A model generated the notes under the pieces. It searched no databases. It was not told the DNA's origin and saw only the letters and a list, made by a program, of their open reading frames with translations. The translations under genes were made by a program, and so were the position numbers. Below are positions 38,264 to 51,700 of a stretch of 64,000 bases of DNA, in pieces; the first letter of the stretch is position 1, and each line of letters begins with the position of its first letter. The stretch comes from Lineus longissimus (lineage: Eukaryota; Nemertea; Pilidiophora; Heteronemertea; Lineidae), in contig NC_088320.1 in the NCBI RefSeq assembly GCF_910592395.1, positions 7,812,001 to 7,876,000 on the forward strand. Direction: 5' to 3'.

Positions 38264-38653
38264 CAGGCCTTTCGATTACATCATTTTCACACCGCTATAC
38301 GGTGTAGGAAATTTGGCATGTCCCCAAATTAGGCCCTGAAAAAATGTCCCCAAAATAGAAAAAAAAAAAAAAATTTCTTTTTTTTTAAAAGGGGTAATTT
38401 GACCTCCTGAAGCGTTTTTTGACACCTTAAATGACCAAATCTCATCCTAAATGGCCTAATTTGATACTTTTCATCCTAAAACTATGAGTTTTCAGGTGCA
38501 TGTGACAATGTCAGTCAATAAGGACGTCGATGTTCAGGCAAATTGGCACGACAAAATGTCCCCAAATTAAGCTAAAAAGAAAAAAAAAACATGTCCCCAA
38601 AATAGGCTAAAAAAATACAGGGTGTAGAGGTCTCCATGTAATTGAAAGGCCTG
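38264..38653. mobile_element. TIR element with CAGGCCTTTC ends
   Basis: CAGGCCTTTCGATTACAT is answered in inverse by ATGTAATTGAAAGGCCTG. The body carries four ATGTCCCCAAA words and poly-A runs. No coding content. Confidence 0.65.
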
Positions 38654-38808
38654 TACACAAAACGTAACCTGGCCTTTGAATTTTTTTTCACCTGACGTCA
38701 TGATCGAACACCACCTAAACAAATCACTTGCTACCAAAAAACATACAGGTACCCGTCCTGCTACGGTCCTATAAATGTCAGGTTGTAAGTTATTTCAAAG
38801 CTAGCCAC

Positions 38809-39211
38809 TATGGCAATCCAATGCGGTCACAATTGCCCTTTTTCAGTTGAACTGATATTATTTTAAGTTGTACTGGTGCTATTTTGAGTTAAACCTAAAT
38901 TATTTTAAGTTTAACTGAAATTAATTTTAGTGTAACACAGTGGTACGAATCATTTTGTACTAAAAAATAGTGACTGTTAAACTCACTTTCCCAAAATCTG
39001 CTATTTGGGAATCTTCGGAAACAAAATGTTCGGACAAATTCTCACTGGTTAATGAAGAAACATGCCTAGATTGACCGTGGAGATCCCCAAGAATTTAAGT
39101 ATAACTAGATGCACTCTGTATTTACAGTTAAACTCATATTAATTTTAGTTGAACTGAAATATTTTGAGTTAAACTTATATTAGGTAATTGTGACCGCTTC
39201 AGATCGCCATA
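38809..39211. mobile_element. TA-flanked TIR element with AGTTRAACT-rich body
   Basis: TA-TGGCAATCCAATGCGGTCAC and the inverse of GTGACCGCTTCAGATCGCCA-TA form the ends. Inside, AGTTAAACT and TTGAACTGA words recur in both orientations, so the element is a long imperfect foldback. Confidence 0.65.
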
Positions 39212-39279
39212 AGCCACTGGTATTGCCAATCGAATATTAAAGACCAACATTGCAACACTGTCAAGGCATTTGTTCAAGG

Positions 39280-39577
39280 TACAGTGGAACCCCCCCTTAG
39301 CGGACACCTCTCTATTAAATGATGGAAAGGCCAGAAGAGTATGAGGGAGGTTACCAGGACGTGTTGTCCTTTATCCATTGACCAAGGAGCACATAAAACC
39401 CGTTCCCAAAAAACGAAAACACCTCTCTATTAAGGACAACTTCTCTATTAGGGACACTAGTTTTGGTCCCAAACTGGTTGCGTTCATTCAAACTGACCTC
39501 TGTAATCAGGACACCCCTCTAATAAGGACAGCATATGTCAGTCCCAAGGGTGTCCACAATAGAGAGGTTCTACTGTA
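39280..39577. mobile_element. TA-flanked element, CAGTGGAACC ends
   Basis: TA-CAGTGGAACC... at the left and the inverse ...GGTTCTACTG-TA at the right. The body repeats CTCTCTATTAAGGACA and TCTCTATTAGGGACA words. The ends are of a type I know from Tc1/mariner-like miniature elements in many animals. Confidence 0.65.
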
Positions 39578-39896
39578 TTTATTCATTCCAAACGACATGA
39601 TTTTGTTGAATATAGCAACATCTCTTCTTTCACCACTTAGCTATGAAGCAAACTGTCAGCACAATTTGGACCACACAGCATATGTTGACACCATCAACCG
39701 AAAAAAATGGATGGATGGATGAACAGAACAGACATGCGCTCAGACCTGTTGAATGGGTGGACTTTAGTGCCGGCAGAATAGAACCTGAAACAAATGTAGG
39801 CCTTGGCTGCTAAAATACAACAACTAAACTATGAAAACTTGGTTTGAAGATGAGATCTACATTATATACATGTATATGCAGATGATCAGTCTCGAA

Positions 39897-40115
39897 TACA
39901 GTCCAAATCACAATCGTCATCCCTAAATTCACGTCACTGTCACAATACCCAGCGCATAGGTCATGCCTAAGTCGAGCGTAGGTTGCACGTACGTAATTTA
40001 CACGAAAAACAGAGAGATAAGCGCGTCACTGGTGCGTCATTGACGCACAACTTGCGCATTCGTTGCGTGTCACTGACTCGAAGCAGGACGAAGGTCAATT
40101 GTGACTAGGACTGTA
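39897..40115. mobile_element. TA-flanked miniature element (CAGTCC ends), copy 3
   Basis: TA-CAGTCCAAATCACAATCG and the inverse of CAATTGTGACTAGGACTG-TA form the ends. It is inserted in the opposite orientation to the copies at 25734 and 29630. Confidence 0.7.
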
Positions 40116-41459
40116 CATTGGCACAGGTTCATAATCATTATTTTCCTATTATTCAAACAATGTCTGAATAGTTGATAGCACAACAGACATCAATCTGTCT
40201 ACACCACTAGCTGTCAATCTAGCCAACCAAAGCAGAACTGCGGCACACGCTGTAAAATCTAAGCGTCATTATCAAAATTTGTAAGCTTCACCATCGACAA
40301 ACTACACGTCACCACAATATCAACTTCTTTTGCAAGAAACTCATGTGTAGGTGTGCACCGGGAGTAATATACACCATATTTTTAACCCTCTGAGCTGCGT
40401 CAGGAAAACATCGTGCCTTTTATAAAGAAATTGATTTCAAACAGTGTGTTTGTAATTAGTGATTGCACAATATGCCTTTCAGTTCTACAAAAGAAGGGGT
40501 TTAGAATAATGCCTTAGGCCTGTGTGTATAATCCCCAGTTCCACAAAACAAGGCGTAGAGAATAATGCCTTATCTGTATTATTATCCCCAGTTCCACACA
40601 GGGATAGTGTAACGCAATTCCCGACAAGGAGAGCTAAAAACCTAACGCCTCAGAATTTTATGTGGAAATCATCCTTTCCAGCTTAACTCTTTGACCAACA
40701 GAGCCAAAAGCGGTGGTTCCCTGAGGGCCAGCGTCAAGAAACCTCCAACACATAGTCTGTAGATCTGGCGGTATGTGAATCACTGTGGCAGTACCATTGC
40801 AGAATGGGAGCAGGGAAGAGTTCATTGGCTATGTAAGGGTACCAAGTGCACATACTAGCTAAATGCCCGGGGGTCACTCCCATAGAACGGGGTATGCACA
40901 TCTATGTCCAGGAAAAGCCGGCAAAGGGTGGTTATTTCAATCAAAACGGTGGGAGATCTTTAGCCCCCATTCAGTGGAGCATTGCCTACAAGAGCCCATG
41001 AAATTGCTTATTCAACATTCTGCTGAAAAATACACACCATAGGCACCCAGAAAGAACATGAAAGCTCTGATTTTGAAACAGAAACTGCTGGGTTGACTTA
41101 CAAATCACACTGTCGTCGGGCAGATTATACCACTCCTTATCCCACTGAATGGATTAGAGCTGACAACTCCTCGCACCCGCCCGCCCGCACGGTAAGAGTA
41201 TTTAAACGAAATTTCCATGGACACGGATGTGTATTCCCATTCTTTGCGCTATATAAAAAGTTCACTACTGTACATAATGTTTTAATTCACTGCTATCCAA
41301 CACCACTGAAGCCAAACGTCCCCCAACAAAAACGCCGAAAAGAGCAATTTAAAACATGCGGATAACATACCTGTGTCTGAAATATAGAAGGCAGAGAGTT
41401 TGATGAGTAAAGAACAAAAAGGAAAGTATGACAGGAATTCTCATAAGAAACATGACTAG
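40116..41459. other. No gene recognised; three degenerate 72-bp repeats
   Basis: AGAATAATGCCTTA with CCCCAGTTCCACA recurs about every 72 bp at 40460-40605. A 90-codon plus frame at 41093-41365 has no motif I know. Confidence 0.35.
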
Positions 41460-42510
41460 GCATTGATAGTTGATGATTACAACTGATCAGTTGATGATAC
41501 AACTGATCAGCTGATGATTACAACTGATGATCACAACTTGTCAGCTGATGATCACAACTGATCAGCAGATGATTATAACTGATCAGCTGATGATCACAAA
41601 TGTTCAGTTGATGATCACATCTGATCAGCAGATGATTACAACTGATCAGCTGATGATCACAAATGTTCAGTTGATGATCACATCTGATCAGCAGATGATT
41701 ACAACTGATCAGCTGTTGATCACAAATGTTCAGTTGATGATCACAACTGATTAGCGGATGATTACAATCTGTCAGCTGATGCTCACAACCCATGATCACA
41801 ACTGTTCAGTTGATGAATACAACTGATCAGCTGATGATTACAACACGTCAGCTGATGCTCACAACTGATCAGTTGATGATCACAACTGATTAGCTGATGA
41901 TTACAACTCGTCAGCTGATGCCCACAACCGATGATCACAACTGTTCAGTTGCTGATTACAACTGATCAGCTGATGATTAAAACTGATGATCACAACTGAT
42001 TAGGAAAGTATGACAGGAATTCTCATAAGAAAAATGACTAGGCATTGATAATTGATGATTACAACTGATCAGTTGATGATCACAACTGATCAGCTGATGA
42101 TCACAACTGATCAGTTGATGATCACAACTGATCAGTTGATGATCACAACTGATTAGCTGATGATTACAACTCGTCAGCTGATGCCCACAACCGATGATCA
42201 CAACTGTTCAGTTGATGATTACAACTGACCAGCTGATGATTACAACACGTCAGCTGATGCTCACAACTGAACAGCTGATGATTACAACTGATTAGCTGAT
42301 GATTACAACTCGTCAGCTGATGCTCACTACTGATCAGTTGCTGATTACAACTGATCAGCTGAGCTGATGATTAAAACTGATGATCACAACTGATTAGCTG
42401 ATGATCACAGCTCATTAGCTGATGATTACAACTGATCAGCTGATATTTACAACTGACCAGCTGGTGATTATATCTCATCAGCTAATGATCACACATCTAA
42501 TCAGCTGAGG
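41460..42510. repeat. 21-bp satellite built of palindromes
   Basis: The unit TGATGATTACAACTGATCAGC recurs with period 21 and occasional deletions. Each unit contains TGATCA and CAGCTG, so the array is self-complementary at many positions. A block starting GAAAGTATGACAGGAATTCT occurs at 41421 and again at 42004, so part of the array and its flank was duplicated. It lies just downstream of the TM exon. Confidence 0.9.
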
Positions 42511-42617
42511 AAACTAAAAACCAGACATCATGTACTTGACACTGGATATGAAATTGAACCCCTGTTAGAGAGAAGAACATCACGATATTGGGGGGGGGGG
42601 GATGCAGAAGTACTGAC

Positions 42618-42708
42618 CTTTTCACGCAAATGACAATGAGGACTATGAGGAGAATCAATGCCAGCGCACCAACCGTACAACCAACTGCAATCGCTATCGT
42701 CCTCATCT
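42618..42708 (-). CDS. Transmembrane exon
   Basis: Acceptor GTTTTCAG, donor AAAAG|GTCAGT. The 91-base exon encodes one hydrophobic stretch of about 24 residues (starting IAIAVGCTVGALALIL), ended by Lys-Arg as a stop-transfer signal. It follows the last EGF, so the EGF/SEA part is extracellular and a short tail must follow in another exon. It ends in phase 2. Confidence 0.85.
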
Positions 42709-45700
42709 CTGAAAACAAAAACAAATTAAAATTTAATTGGCAAAAATGGTCAAAAAGGTCTTGGGTTATAGTTTTGATATCATCTATGTTAGAGGTTCTG
42801 ATGTCACACTTGTCTGTCCTGACACTTTCCTCAGACCTCTGAGCATTTCCGATTCCCATTTATAACCCCGAGCATTTCTGATTCCCATTTATAACCCCGA
42901 GCATTTCCGATTCCCATTTATAACCCTGAGCATTTCCGATTCCCATTTATAACCCTGAGCATTTCTGATTCCCATTTATAACCCCGAGCATTTCCGATTC
43001 CCATTTATAACTCCGAGCATTTCCGATTCCCATTTATAACCCCGAGCATTTCCGATTCCCATTTATAACCCCGAGCATTTCCGATTCCCATTTATAACCC
43101 TGAGCATTTCCGATTCCCATTTATAACCCTGAGCATTTCTGATTCCCATTTATAACCCCGAGCATTTCCGATTCCCATTTATAACTCCGAGCATTTCCGA
43201 TTCCCATTTATAACCCCGAGCATTTCCGATTCCCATTTATAACCCTTAGCATTTCCGATTCCCATTTATAACCCTGAGCATTTCTGATTCCCATTTATAA
43301 CCCTGAGCATTTCCAATTCCCATTTATAACCCTGACCATTTCCGATTCCCATTTATAACCCTGAGCATTTCCAATTCCCATTTATAACCCTGAGCATTTC
43401 CAATTCCCATTTATTACCCTGAGCATTTCCAATTCCCATTTATAACCCTGAGCAGAGTCAGGCAAATTCGAGAAAGAGACCTGCATGAGTCTCACACCAA
43501 CTGTGAGGTTCAAACCAGGGACCTCTAGAACGCTAGCAGAGAGCGATCTGAGCCGCCAGTCTGATGATTTTTGTCACTGCAATCTGCAATTGCTGTGATC
43601 TGCGATAAAAACACCACTTGTCTGCAGATAAAACCTGGGTTTGATATTGAGCACAAATCACAGTAATCACCAATTCTTCTCCAAGGAATCTTTGATGACC
43701 ACTGCAAGTAAGGGATTGTTTTGCATGATTTCATGATTGCAGGTCAAAGCGACAAAAATCTGTCGTCGTGATGAGTTAACGCTATAACGAGACATTGCGC
43801 CCTTACCTGCGTACTCTGCGTTGATGACCTCGCATAGTTTTCCCTGATAGTGGTCGGGACATCTGAAATCGGATGGATAATGTGAGGCATACATGTACAT
43901 GAATAACCTTTGAGGTCGACTGGACGGATGCTGAAACTCCTCATCAATGAGGAAGTGGACTTCTGATTAATCCCTATAGATGGCGTAGTGAGTCAAACAC
44001 CTTTTTAGGCCGCGCGCAAACTTCGTAATGACGACGTCAACAGCTGATGACGTAAATGACGTCATGGGGACAAGCTATTAACTGAGCCAGCTAACAGAGC
44101 CTGCACATGACGTCACAACACGAGCACAACTGTGGAATGGAGCTTGCGAGATGTGATTGCGTTAGCGGTTGTCGCTTCATCTCGAAAGTCGGCCTCCATG
44201 AGCCCGGAAAAGGCATGTGACTCACTGCACCTCCTAGCTGACTTGATTGGCAACTATGCCACTTGAAGGTTTAACCTCTTGAATCCCAGTGACCGACCAG
44301 TCGGTCATTTTGAAATAACGTTTTCCCCAACGACCGACAGGTCAGTCTCAGTGATATTTTTATTCCCTTGGGCTGGGACGCTAGTTTATTGCTTGTTTTA
44401 GCGTGTTTGATGTACAGTAGCGTCAGTTAGAGCATGCCTGGGTAGATGGCGCCTCGGTACCGGACGTTGGCGGTTGTATGCGGGCGCTATACATCGTGAA
44501 AGTCGCAACCACGTGACCACCCTGGGATCCCGGGATTTTCAAGTTTGACACTTCGTCATTCGCAATTGTATTATCATCGGACCCGAGCAGTCGAGTTTTC
44601 ACATTTTGGTCAGGAACAATAAATATCACATCAACTCTAGAAAGACGTGTCAAATCATGACATTGCTTCCCATGTTTGCTTCTTGTGAGCATTTGCCACT
44701 ACACTTGGGCACCACACAGATGAGGTGTTTCGACTGTTGACCTCGTTCACGATTTCCTTAATCCCGTTGTTTTCTCGGGTCATTTTCGCGGAACGGAAAC
44801 GCGTCAATGACGCCACATACTTACACACAGCGGAATCCACCATCTTTGGTGATATCGCCAACGCATTTTCCATTCTGACACGGTTTGGGACCACAAGCCT
44901 CTGCAATCAAATGATTCACCATTTTAGAAAGATACGCTAATCAAATTGAGCTGCATTCATATATATTTCACAAAGTAATTGTTGCGGCCTGGGAGAAAAT
45001 ACTCAGACTCAGACTTTAAGGGGGTATGCCGTTCGTAATTACTGGTGGTCCAGTTAAATAGAAATCCAACATTACACAATGCCAAGTGCAGTTATTGTGA
45101 ATGAAAATTTGTTTAAACTCGATATTCATAGCATTTATCAGTCTACACAACGGAAATGTCGAAATTTATATTAAGTATGCATTTTTGCAATTGGACATTT
45201 TTAAATTCAATTACAAATTCCAAATTTTTAACAAACAGCGTAGGCCTTTAAAGTGTGACTCTGCACCAGACAATGACGACGTTAGCTACCTACCTTTACA
45301 CGGGATCTTGTTTGCGTTCGTGCTCCAGTAACCAAGGTTACACTTGCAGGTGTAAGAGCCGGGCGTGTTGGTGCAGTTGGTCAGGGGAAGCTTGCACAGA
45401 GTCAAACACTCGTTGATATCTACAAATGAAATGAAAAGAAAACTTAATCAAGCAAGAAACGTCTCAAAGATAAACTGACAGGTGACAATGACCACCATAA
45501 TGGGAAGCTCGGTCCTATCTGATTCGATGGCTCTCTGTCACTTGTGGGACATAAGGCCGCAAAATAATCTCTCCACCTCTTTCATTGCCTTGGCTGCCTC
45601 GTAAATCCCAAATAACCCCCGATAATAACAATGATAATGACGAATTTTGACAGCCTTTTTCACTGTACTATCTACTGTCTCAAAGCACTTTACAATCGCA

Positions 45701-48700
45701 AACATTATTACCCAGCCTGTCCAGAAACCTTTCTTGGGAACCAAGGGCAGCCACAATCTGGCGCACACAAGGACATTTCAGGCCAGTTGTCACGAGATTA
45801 CAGAGTGGCACTGGCTGGGTATCAAACCCACGACCTCCTGATCAAAAGGCTGATGCCTAACCATTTCACCACACCCTATCTTGCTCAGCTCAGCTGCAAT
45901 CATGCCTGTGGTCTTGGGGGGGGGGGGGGGTACAGTTTCTGTTGCACAGTGGGGTTAGTCAGGGCAGTCCTGTGGATGCTAATCGGCTTCATTCAGAAAC
46001 TATCTGAGTCTCCATCGTCTGATGTCGGAAAATTGTGGAGTGGCACAGTGGAAAAGTGATTTATCACAAACGATCTTAAATGCCCATTTCCTTACAAGAA
46101 ATGGCCATTTTGTTAGTTCATACTTACCTATGGAACACTTTTGCATGTTACTCCATTTGGGCTCAAACACAAGAGTATCCCTTTAATTTTCTAAAGGGAG
46201 AACTGAGTTAACAGCTCGGCCGCCAGGCGGCGCCCTGACCGATCCCGCGAGATCGCGCCGATCTCATGCCGCCATATTTAGTCTTTACTCTTGAGCGTTA
46301 ATAAAGAGTATGTCCCGTTTGTGGGGACGGCGGGAGGGCCGTGTTCCATAGGTAAGTATGAACTAACAAAATGGCCATTTCTTGTAAGGAAATGGGCATT
46401 TTGTGTCATTCAAACTTACCTATGGAACACTTTTGCATCGAATCCCAGCAACCTATTGGAGGTGGGAAACGAGGACTTACCTAAGGCTGAGCTGTTGTTC
46501 CATCCAGGAGGCACCACCGGCATATTAGCTAAGGAGGACCGCCAGGGGAAAGAAATGGGGAGAACCCGGAGGACCGGTATTTTGATCTCGGTATTACAAT
46601 CATATTATAGAGAGTAATAGACCCATTCTCCGGAAAGCGCTAGAATTGCGTAATAAAACCATCTTCTTTCCGGCAACAGAGCTTAGAGCAAGTAAGGCAT
46701 GTTGAAGGGTGTAGAATGAATTATTGCTAAACAACAATAAGAAATTGCGTCCTTTCTAGTCTACTAGGGGTTGCCTGGATGTTGAAGATAGGGCATATCA
46801 AAAATGGCGCAAGATGCGCGTTTGACTCTTCAATCGGGCTTCCCCCCCCTTTTTTGATCTAGCCAGGATCAAACAACATGCCCCGCAGACACAATCGGGC
46901 CGATTGTGTGCATGCCATCTACGAGGGAAGAAACGTCTCGTAGGTAGAAACGAGAGAATGTGGAGTGATTACTCCAACATGCAGCGGAAACGACTTCTTG
47001 AAGAGCAACTCCTCGGTAGTTAGCCCAGGAGGTGGCTAGTGCTCTAACTTCGTGCGCTGAGATGTTAGCTAGCGCACGAAGATCAGAGGAAGTCTTCAAG
47101 GTGTTGTAGGAAAGACGAATAGTCTCCACAATCCACCTTGAAATAGTGGCGGCCGCTATCTCTCGTTTATTTCCCTCCTTATAGGACAAAAACAAACGCT
47201 CTCTCCCCTGGCGGATACCGGGAGGTTTTGTCCTATTTATGTAGAACTTTAGGGCCCTGACGGGACATAAAGTTCTGTCAGGAAGATCATAAGAGATCGT
47301 TCCTGACAGAGAGGGAATAGTAACCGGGGGCCGAGAGGCGGCCGGTCCCTGGTTCTTCGCCAGAAATCCTGGTATAAAAGCCAGGATAACCTCCCCTCCC
47401 TCTCTAAAAGCCAGCTTCTTAAAAGAAAGTGCATGGAGCTCTGATCTCCGTTGGGCGGTAGCCAAGGCTACTAGAAAGACCGTTTTGAGTGTCAGATATT
47501 TCATGGATGAAATAGACATGGGTTCAAAAGGATGCCTCATGAGCACCTTAAGGACAACAGAAAGGTCCCATTTAGGGGTGTTGTGAACCGGTCTAGGACG
47601 CTCTAATAACATTCCTCTGAAAAGAGGGGTTATTTGGTCCTCCCAACGAAGATCCCAGGTGCTTAAAACACGGAGGGTAGAAGCGATGGCGGACTTGTAC
47701 CCTTTTATAGCCGTGACAGATAGTTGTCTTTCCGTGAATAATTCAATAAGGAAATCAACTAATCTGTATATAGAGGGAGAGATCGGATTAACTCCGTTCT
47801 CCCTGCACCAGGAAGTGAAGGTAGACCACTTTCCTTGATACACATCAAGGGTAGACCCCCTTTGAGGTGCGGACATGCGCTTGACAGCGATGTCCGAAAA
47901 GCCTCTCTGGTGGAGATGCAACTGGATAAGTTCCAGGCGTGAAACTTGAAAAATCCAGGGTTCTGGTGGTAGCATCTCCCCAGGGGGTGCCACAGGAGGT
48001 GCTTCCAAGTAGGAAGACTCCTGGGGTGATCTATCAGGAGCTCCAGCAAGGCTGGGAACCAGGCCTGATTTGGCCAGCAAGGTGCGATGAGAGTTATTCT
48101 CACCGGATGGCTGGTCAAGATCTTGTTCAGGACTGGTTGGATGAGAGGGAGGGGTGGAAACGCATATGCGTTCAGCCCGACCCAAGAGGCTGTAAGGCTG
48201 TCGACTTCCAGGGCCTCTTCGTCCGGAAGTGGAGAGTAATAGATGGGAAGGCGATTGTTCAGCCTGGTGGCGAACAGATCTACCTTCGGAGATTGCCAAA
48301 GGCGACAAAGGTCGTCTACAATCTCCTGATGGAGTGTCCACTCTGTCTGAACTAGCTTGTTCTGACGGGACAGGGCGTCGGCAAGGATGTTGCGATTGCC
48401 CGGTATGTGTCTGGCACATATCGATACTCCAAGGTCGGCACAAAGATGGTAAAGCTCCCAAGTTAGCTGGCAAAGAATGCCGGACTTTGTGCCTCCCTGT
48501 CTCCTGACATATGCTACTACTGTAGAATTGTCGGAGAACAGGGTTACTCTCCGATTCTTCAGGCGAAGGGAAAGAGCCCTCACGGCAAGAAGGACAGCCT
48601 TCATTTCCAATATATTTATTGGAAGAATGGTCTCCTCCCTTGTCCATAGACCTCTTATGGACATGTCCCCGTTGTTCAGATGTGCTCCCCACCCTAGTAG

Positions 48701-51700
48701 GGAAGCATCTGTGAACAGGGACACTTCTGGGGGCGGTGGAGCAAGATCTACACCGCTTTGGAGACGAGTCTCCGACTCCCAGAAGTTCCAGACGTTCTTG
48801 AGTAGGTATTGAGGTATCAATACCAACTTGTCTAATGGGTCCCTGTGGGGTTTCCATAGAGACATTAGAAACATCTGGATGGGACGCATATATAGACGGC
48901 CAAGGGGGATTTGGTCTGCTGCCGAATTCAGAAGTCCCAAAAGGCTCAAGCATCGCCTTGCGGGAGCTTGAGTCCTTCCTCTGAATTCTGCGACGAGATG
49001 AAGAATTTTCTTTATCCTGTCTAGGGGGGGCAGCATTTTCCCTATGGCCGTAAGGAACCGAACTCCAACGTAAACGAAGTCTTGGGATGGTATGAATTCT
49101 GACTTTGTTTCGTTGATAATCCAACCTGCGGAAACTACTTTTTGCTTTAGAACCTGAAGTTGTTGCAGTAGTAGTTCCCGCGATTTGCAACGGAGTAGCC
49201 AATCGTCTAGGTAGTGATGGAGCTTGAACCCCATCACGTGAAAGGGAGCGACGAAGGCTGTGACTATCATCGTAAAAATTAGGGGTGCCGATGCCAGACC
49301 GAACGGCAGGGCCCTGAATTGATACGTCTTTCCTTCGTAATGGAATCGAAGGAAGTGTTGATAGTCTGGATGGATCGGTACATGTAAGTACGCATCCATT
49401 AAATCCATCGATACCGCCCAATCGTTGGGCTGTATCGCCGTTGCTATAGACCTGGTGGTTTCCATCTTGAAATGAGGAACATTCAAGAAGGTGTTTAACC
49501 TGGAAAGGTCTATGATCAGCCTCCATGTCCCTGCTTTCTTGGGAACCAAGAAAACGTGGCTGTAAAAGCCGGGGGAGCATGGATCTTGAAGGACCTGGAT
49601 AGCTTGCTTCTCCAGTAATGTCGCGACCTCTGCTTGGAGGGCAGAGGCCTTGACTGGGTCCTTCGGTGGCTGAACTGGGGTTGGATATATGGTAGTCGGG
49701 GGGGTACGGTTGAAATCTAGTTTCACTCCGTACCTCAACATGTTTGGGACTGGGGACCCCTTTGGGCACCAATCGTCCCAAATGTCTGCAAATTTTTGCA
49801 GACGGCCCCCGACTACCGGAGTCGGCTCCTTTTTGCGTCCGGGAGGAGAAAGGAGGGGGGAGTCACCTCTTCCGGCCAGCACCCCTTGGGCGAAAGGAGT
49901 GCTTAGTCGGACCGGATCCACCCTGGTTAGAGGAAGTATTTTTCCTCTTTCCAGTCCGGCGACCCTCCGCTTCCCGTCGGAAGGATCCAGCAGGAGCAGG
50001 CTGACTAGGCGGGGTAGGCCTAGGCAGGACCTGCCTGGCGTACGGGATTGAACCCGATGCCTGCTGGGGCCTCTCTATCTTTCTAGCGTTAGGTAGAGAG
50101 GTCTTGGCCCTCTGTGTCGCAGTGGGGGCATATAATTTGTCCCAATCTTTCTGTGCTTGAGCCGCCTCTTGCACAGAATCTGCGAACAGGAAAGAACCGT
50201 CCATAGGAGCGGTTCTTAAGGCCCCTTCCAGCTGGAGGGATCTGATGACATTGAGAGAGCCCAGTGCGGCGTCTCTACGGAGTAGGACGCTATTTGCTGC
50301 GGTCTTGGCGGACAGCGCAATAGCGTGCCTAATCGAATGTGACAAGGATGTCACAAGCGATTTTGTGTCATCAGATAGTGACTCATTATCTTTTAGGGAT
50401 CTGGCTAGGGCCAGGTTAGTGTGCTCTGCGTAGGAGAGCACCGCTAACGTGTTTTTGGCCAGACCCTCTTGTGCTCTAAGGTCTCGGTAAGCCGAGGAGG
50501 AGGTCACCCTAGGCACGAGTTGGTCCAGCTGTACATCGTCCTTTAATATGGAAGTCGATGCTGCAGCTGGACAGCCGGCCGAGCTGACTCGATAATAGTC
50601 AGCGCGGTACTGCCTAACGGGAGGAAGTTGTGCCGTGAACAACTTCCCCGGTTTACACCAAGCTTCCGGTCCGACTGCCGGAAGGACAGGGATGGAAGTA
50701 CGTTGGTGGGCGCCTTGTGAGTCTCTGATTGTACGCTCCAAAAGTTCAGAGACTGCTAACACCGACGGGGAGGGAGGAAGGAATTCAAGTGCCCGAGTGG
50801 AGCCTTGAGAAACCTGTGGATTGGGATCCACTTCCTGTCCCCAGAGTGAAATGGTCGGTGTTGACAAGGCTGGCAGTTCCGGCGGGGTAGGGCACAGATC
50901 CTGCGGGAGGTACGCTCTGATCAAGGATCTGAGTGTCCTCATATCCGACAGGATACTGGCCTCCTCTGGTGACAGCTCCTCCTGATTGGGGGAGCGGTAG
51001 CCTGGCTGAGAACTCTCGTTCTCAGAAAATTCCTCTAAAATAGAGGAGTCGGATGGTGGGTATCCGATGGGACCAGGCGCACCAGAGGAACCGGAACCCT
51101 GCTCCAGATGGCTGAGTCTATCAGAAAGACCTGCTACCATCTGGATGAGCTGGGACAGTTGCTGTCCCGACTCGGGTTCCGGACCCGACGTGCGGCTTCT
51201 CTCAACGACGGGCGGTTGAGGCGAGGGTGAGCGCATAAGCGAACCCTGGAAGCCGTATGTGCGGGCGAATGGGTCTTCCGGAAGCGGAAGTTGCCCATAT
51301 TCTGAACTAGAGTTCAGATGTCCTCTCTGCGTAGCTCGTTCCATGGGAACGACGCCTCTGCTACGAGGAGGGGGTGGCACTTCCGGTTGGTTCCACCCAA
51401 GAGGTTGGCCAACGTAGGAAGGTGCCTGCATTTCCGGTAGGACGAAGTCCGAAACCGGAAATGCCCGTAACTCCTTCGCCGGTATGGAGCTACCGGAAGC
51501 CCTTTTAGAAGGAGGTACGGAGGGCGGAAACGCTGTTACCGAAGACGCATGGCGTTTCGGAGGTGGCGTTATAAGGTCCGGCCCTACTCTACTGTGTCCG
51601 TGAGGACTGGGGTTATTTCGCAGTAAAGACTGAGAAAAACCCCCAGTAGAGTCTTCGGTTACTGAAAAACGGGAACCCGCGTCAGTAACCGGAACTGCAA

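Noticed and set aside
42497-42859. The TM frame taken as a free-standing 120-residue gene
   Set aside because: Only 91 bases are exon; the flanks show acceptor and donor sites, and the ATG upstream is intronic.
47976-49781. N-terminal 600 residues of the long frame ending in the recombinase
   Set aside because: This part is a shadow of the RT-RNase H frame, which has all catalytic motifs; the Ser/Arg/Pro-rich translation has none.
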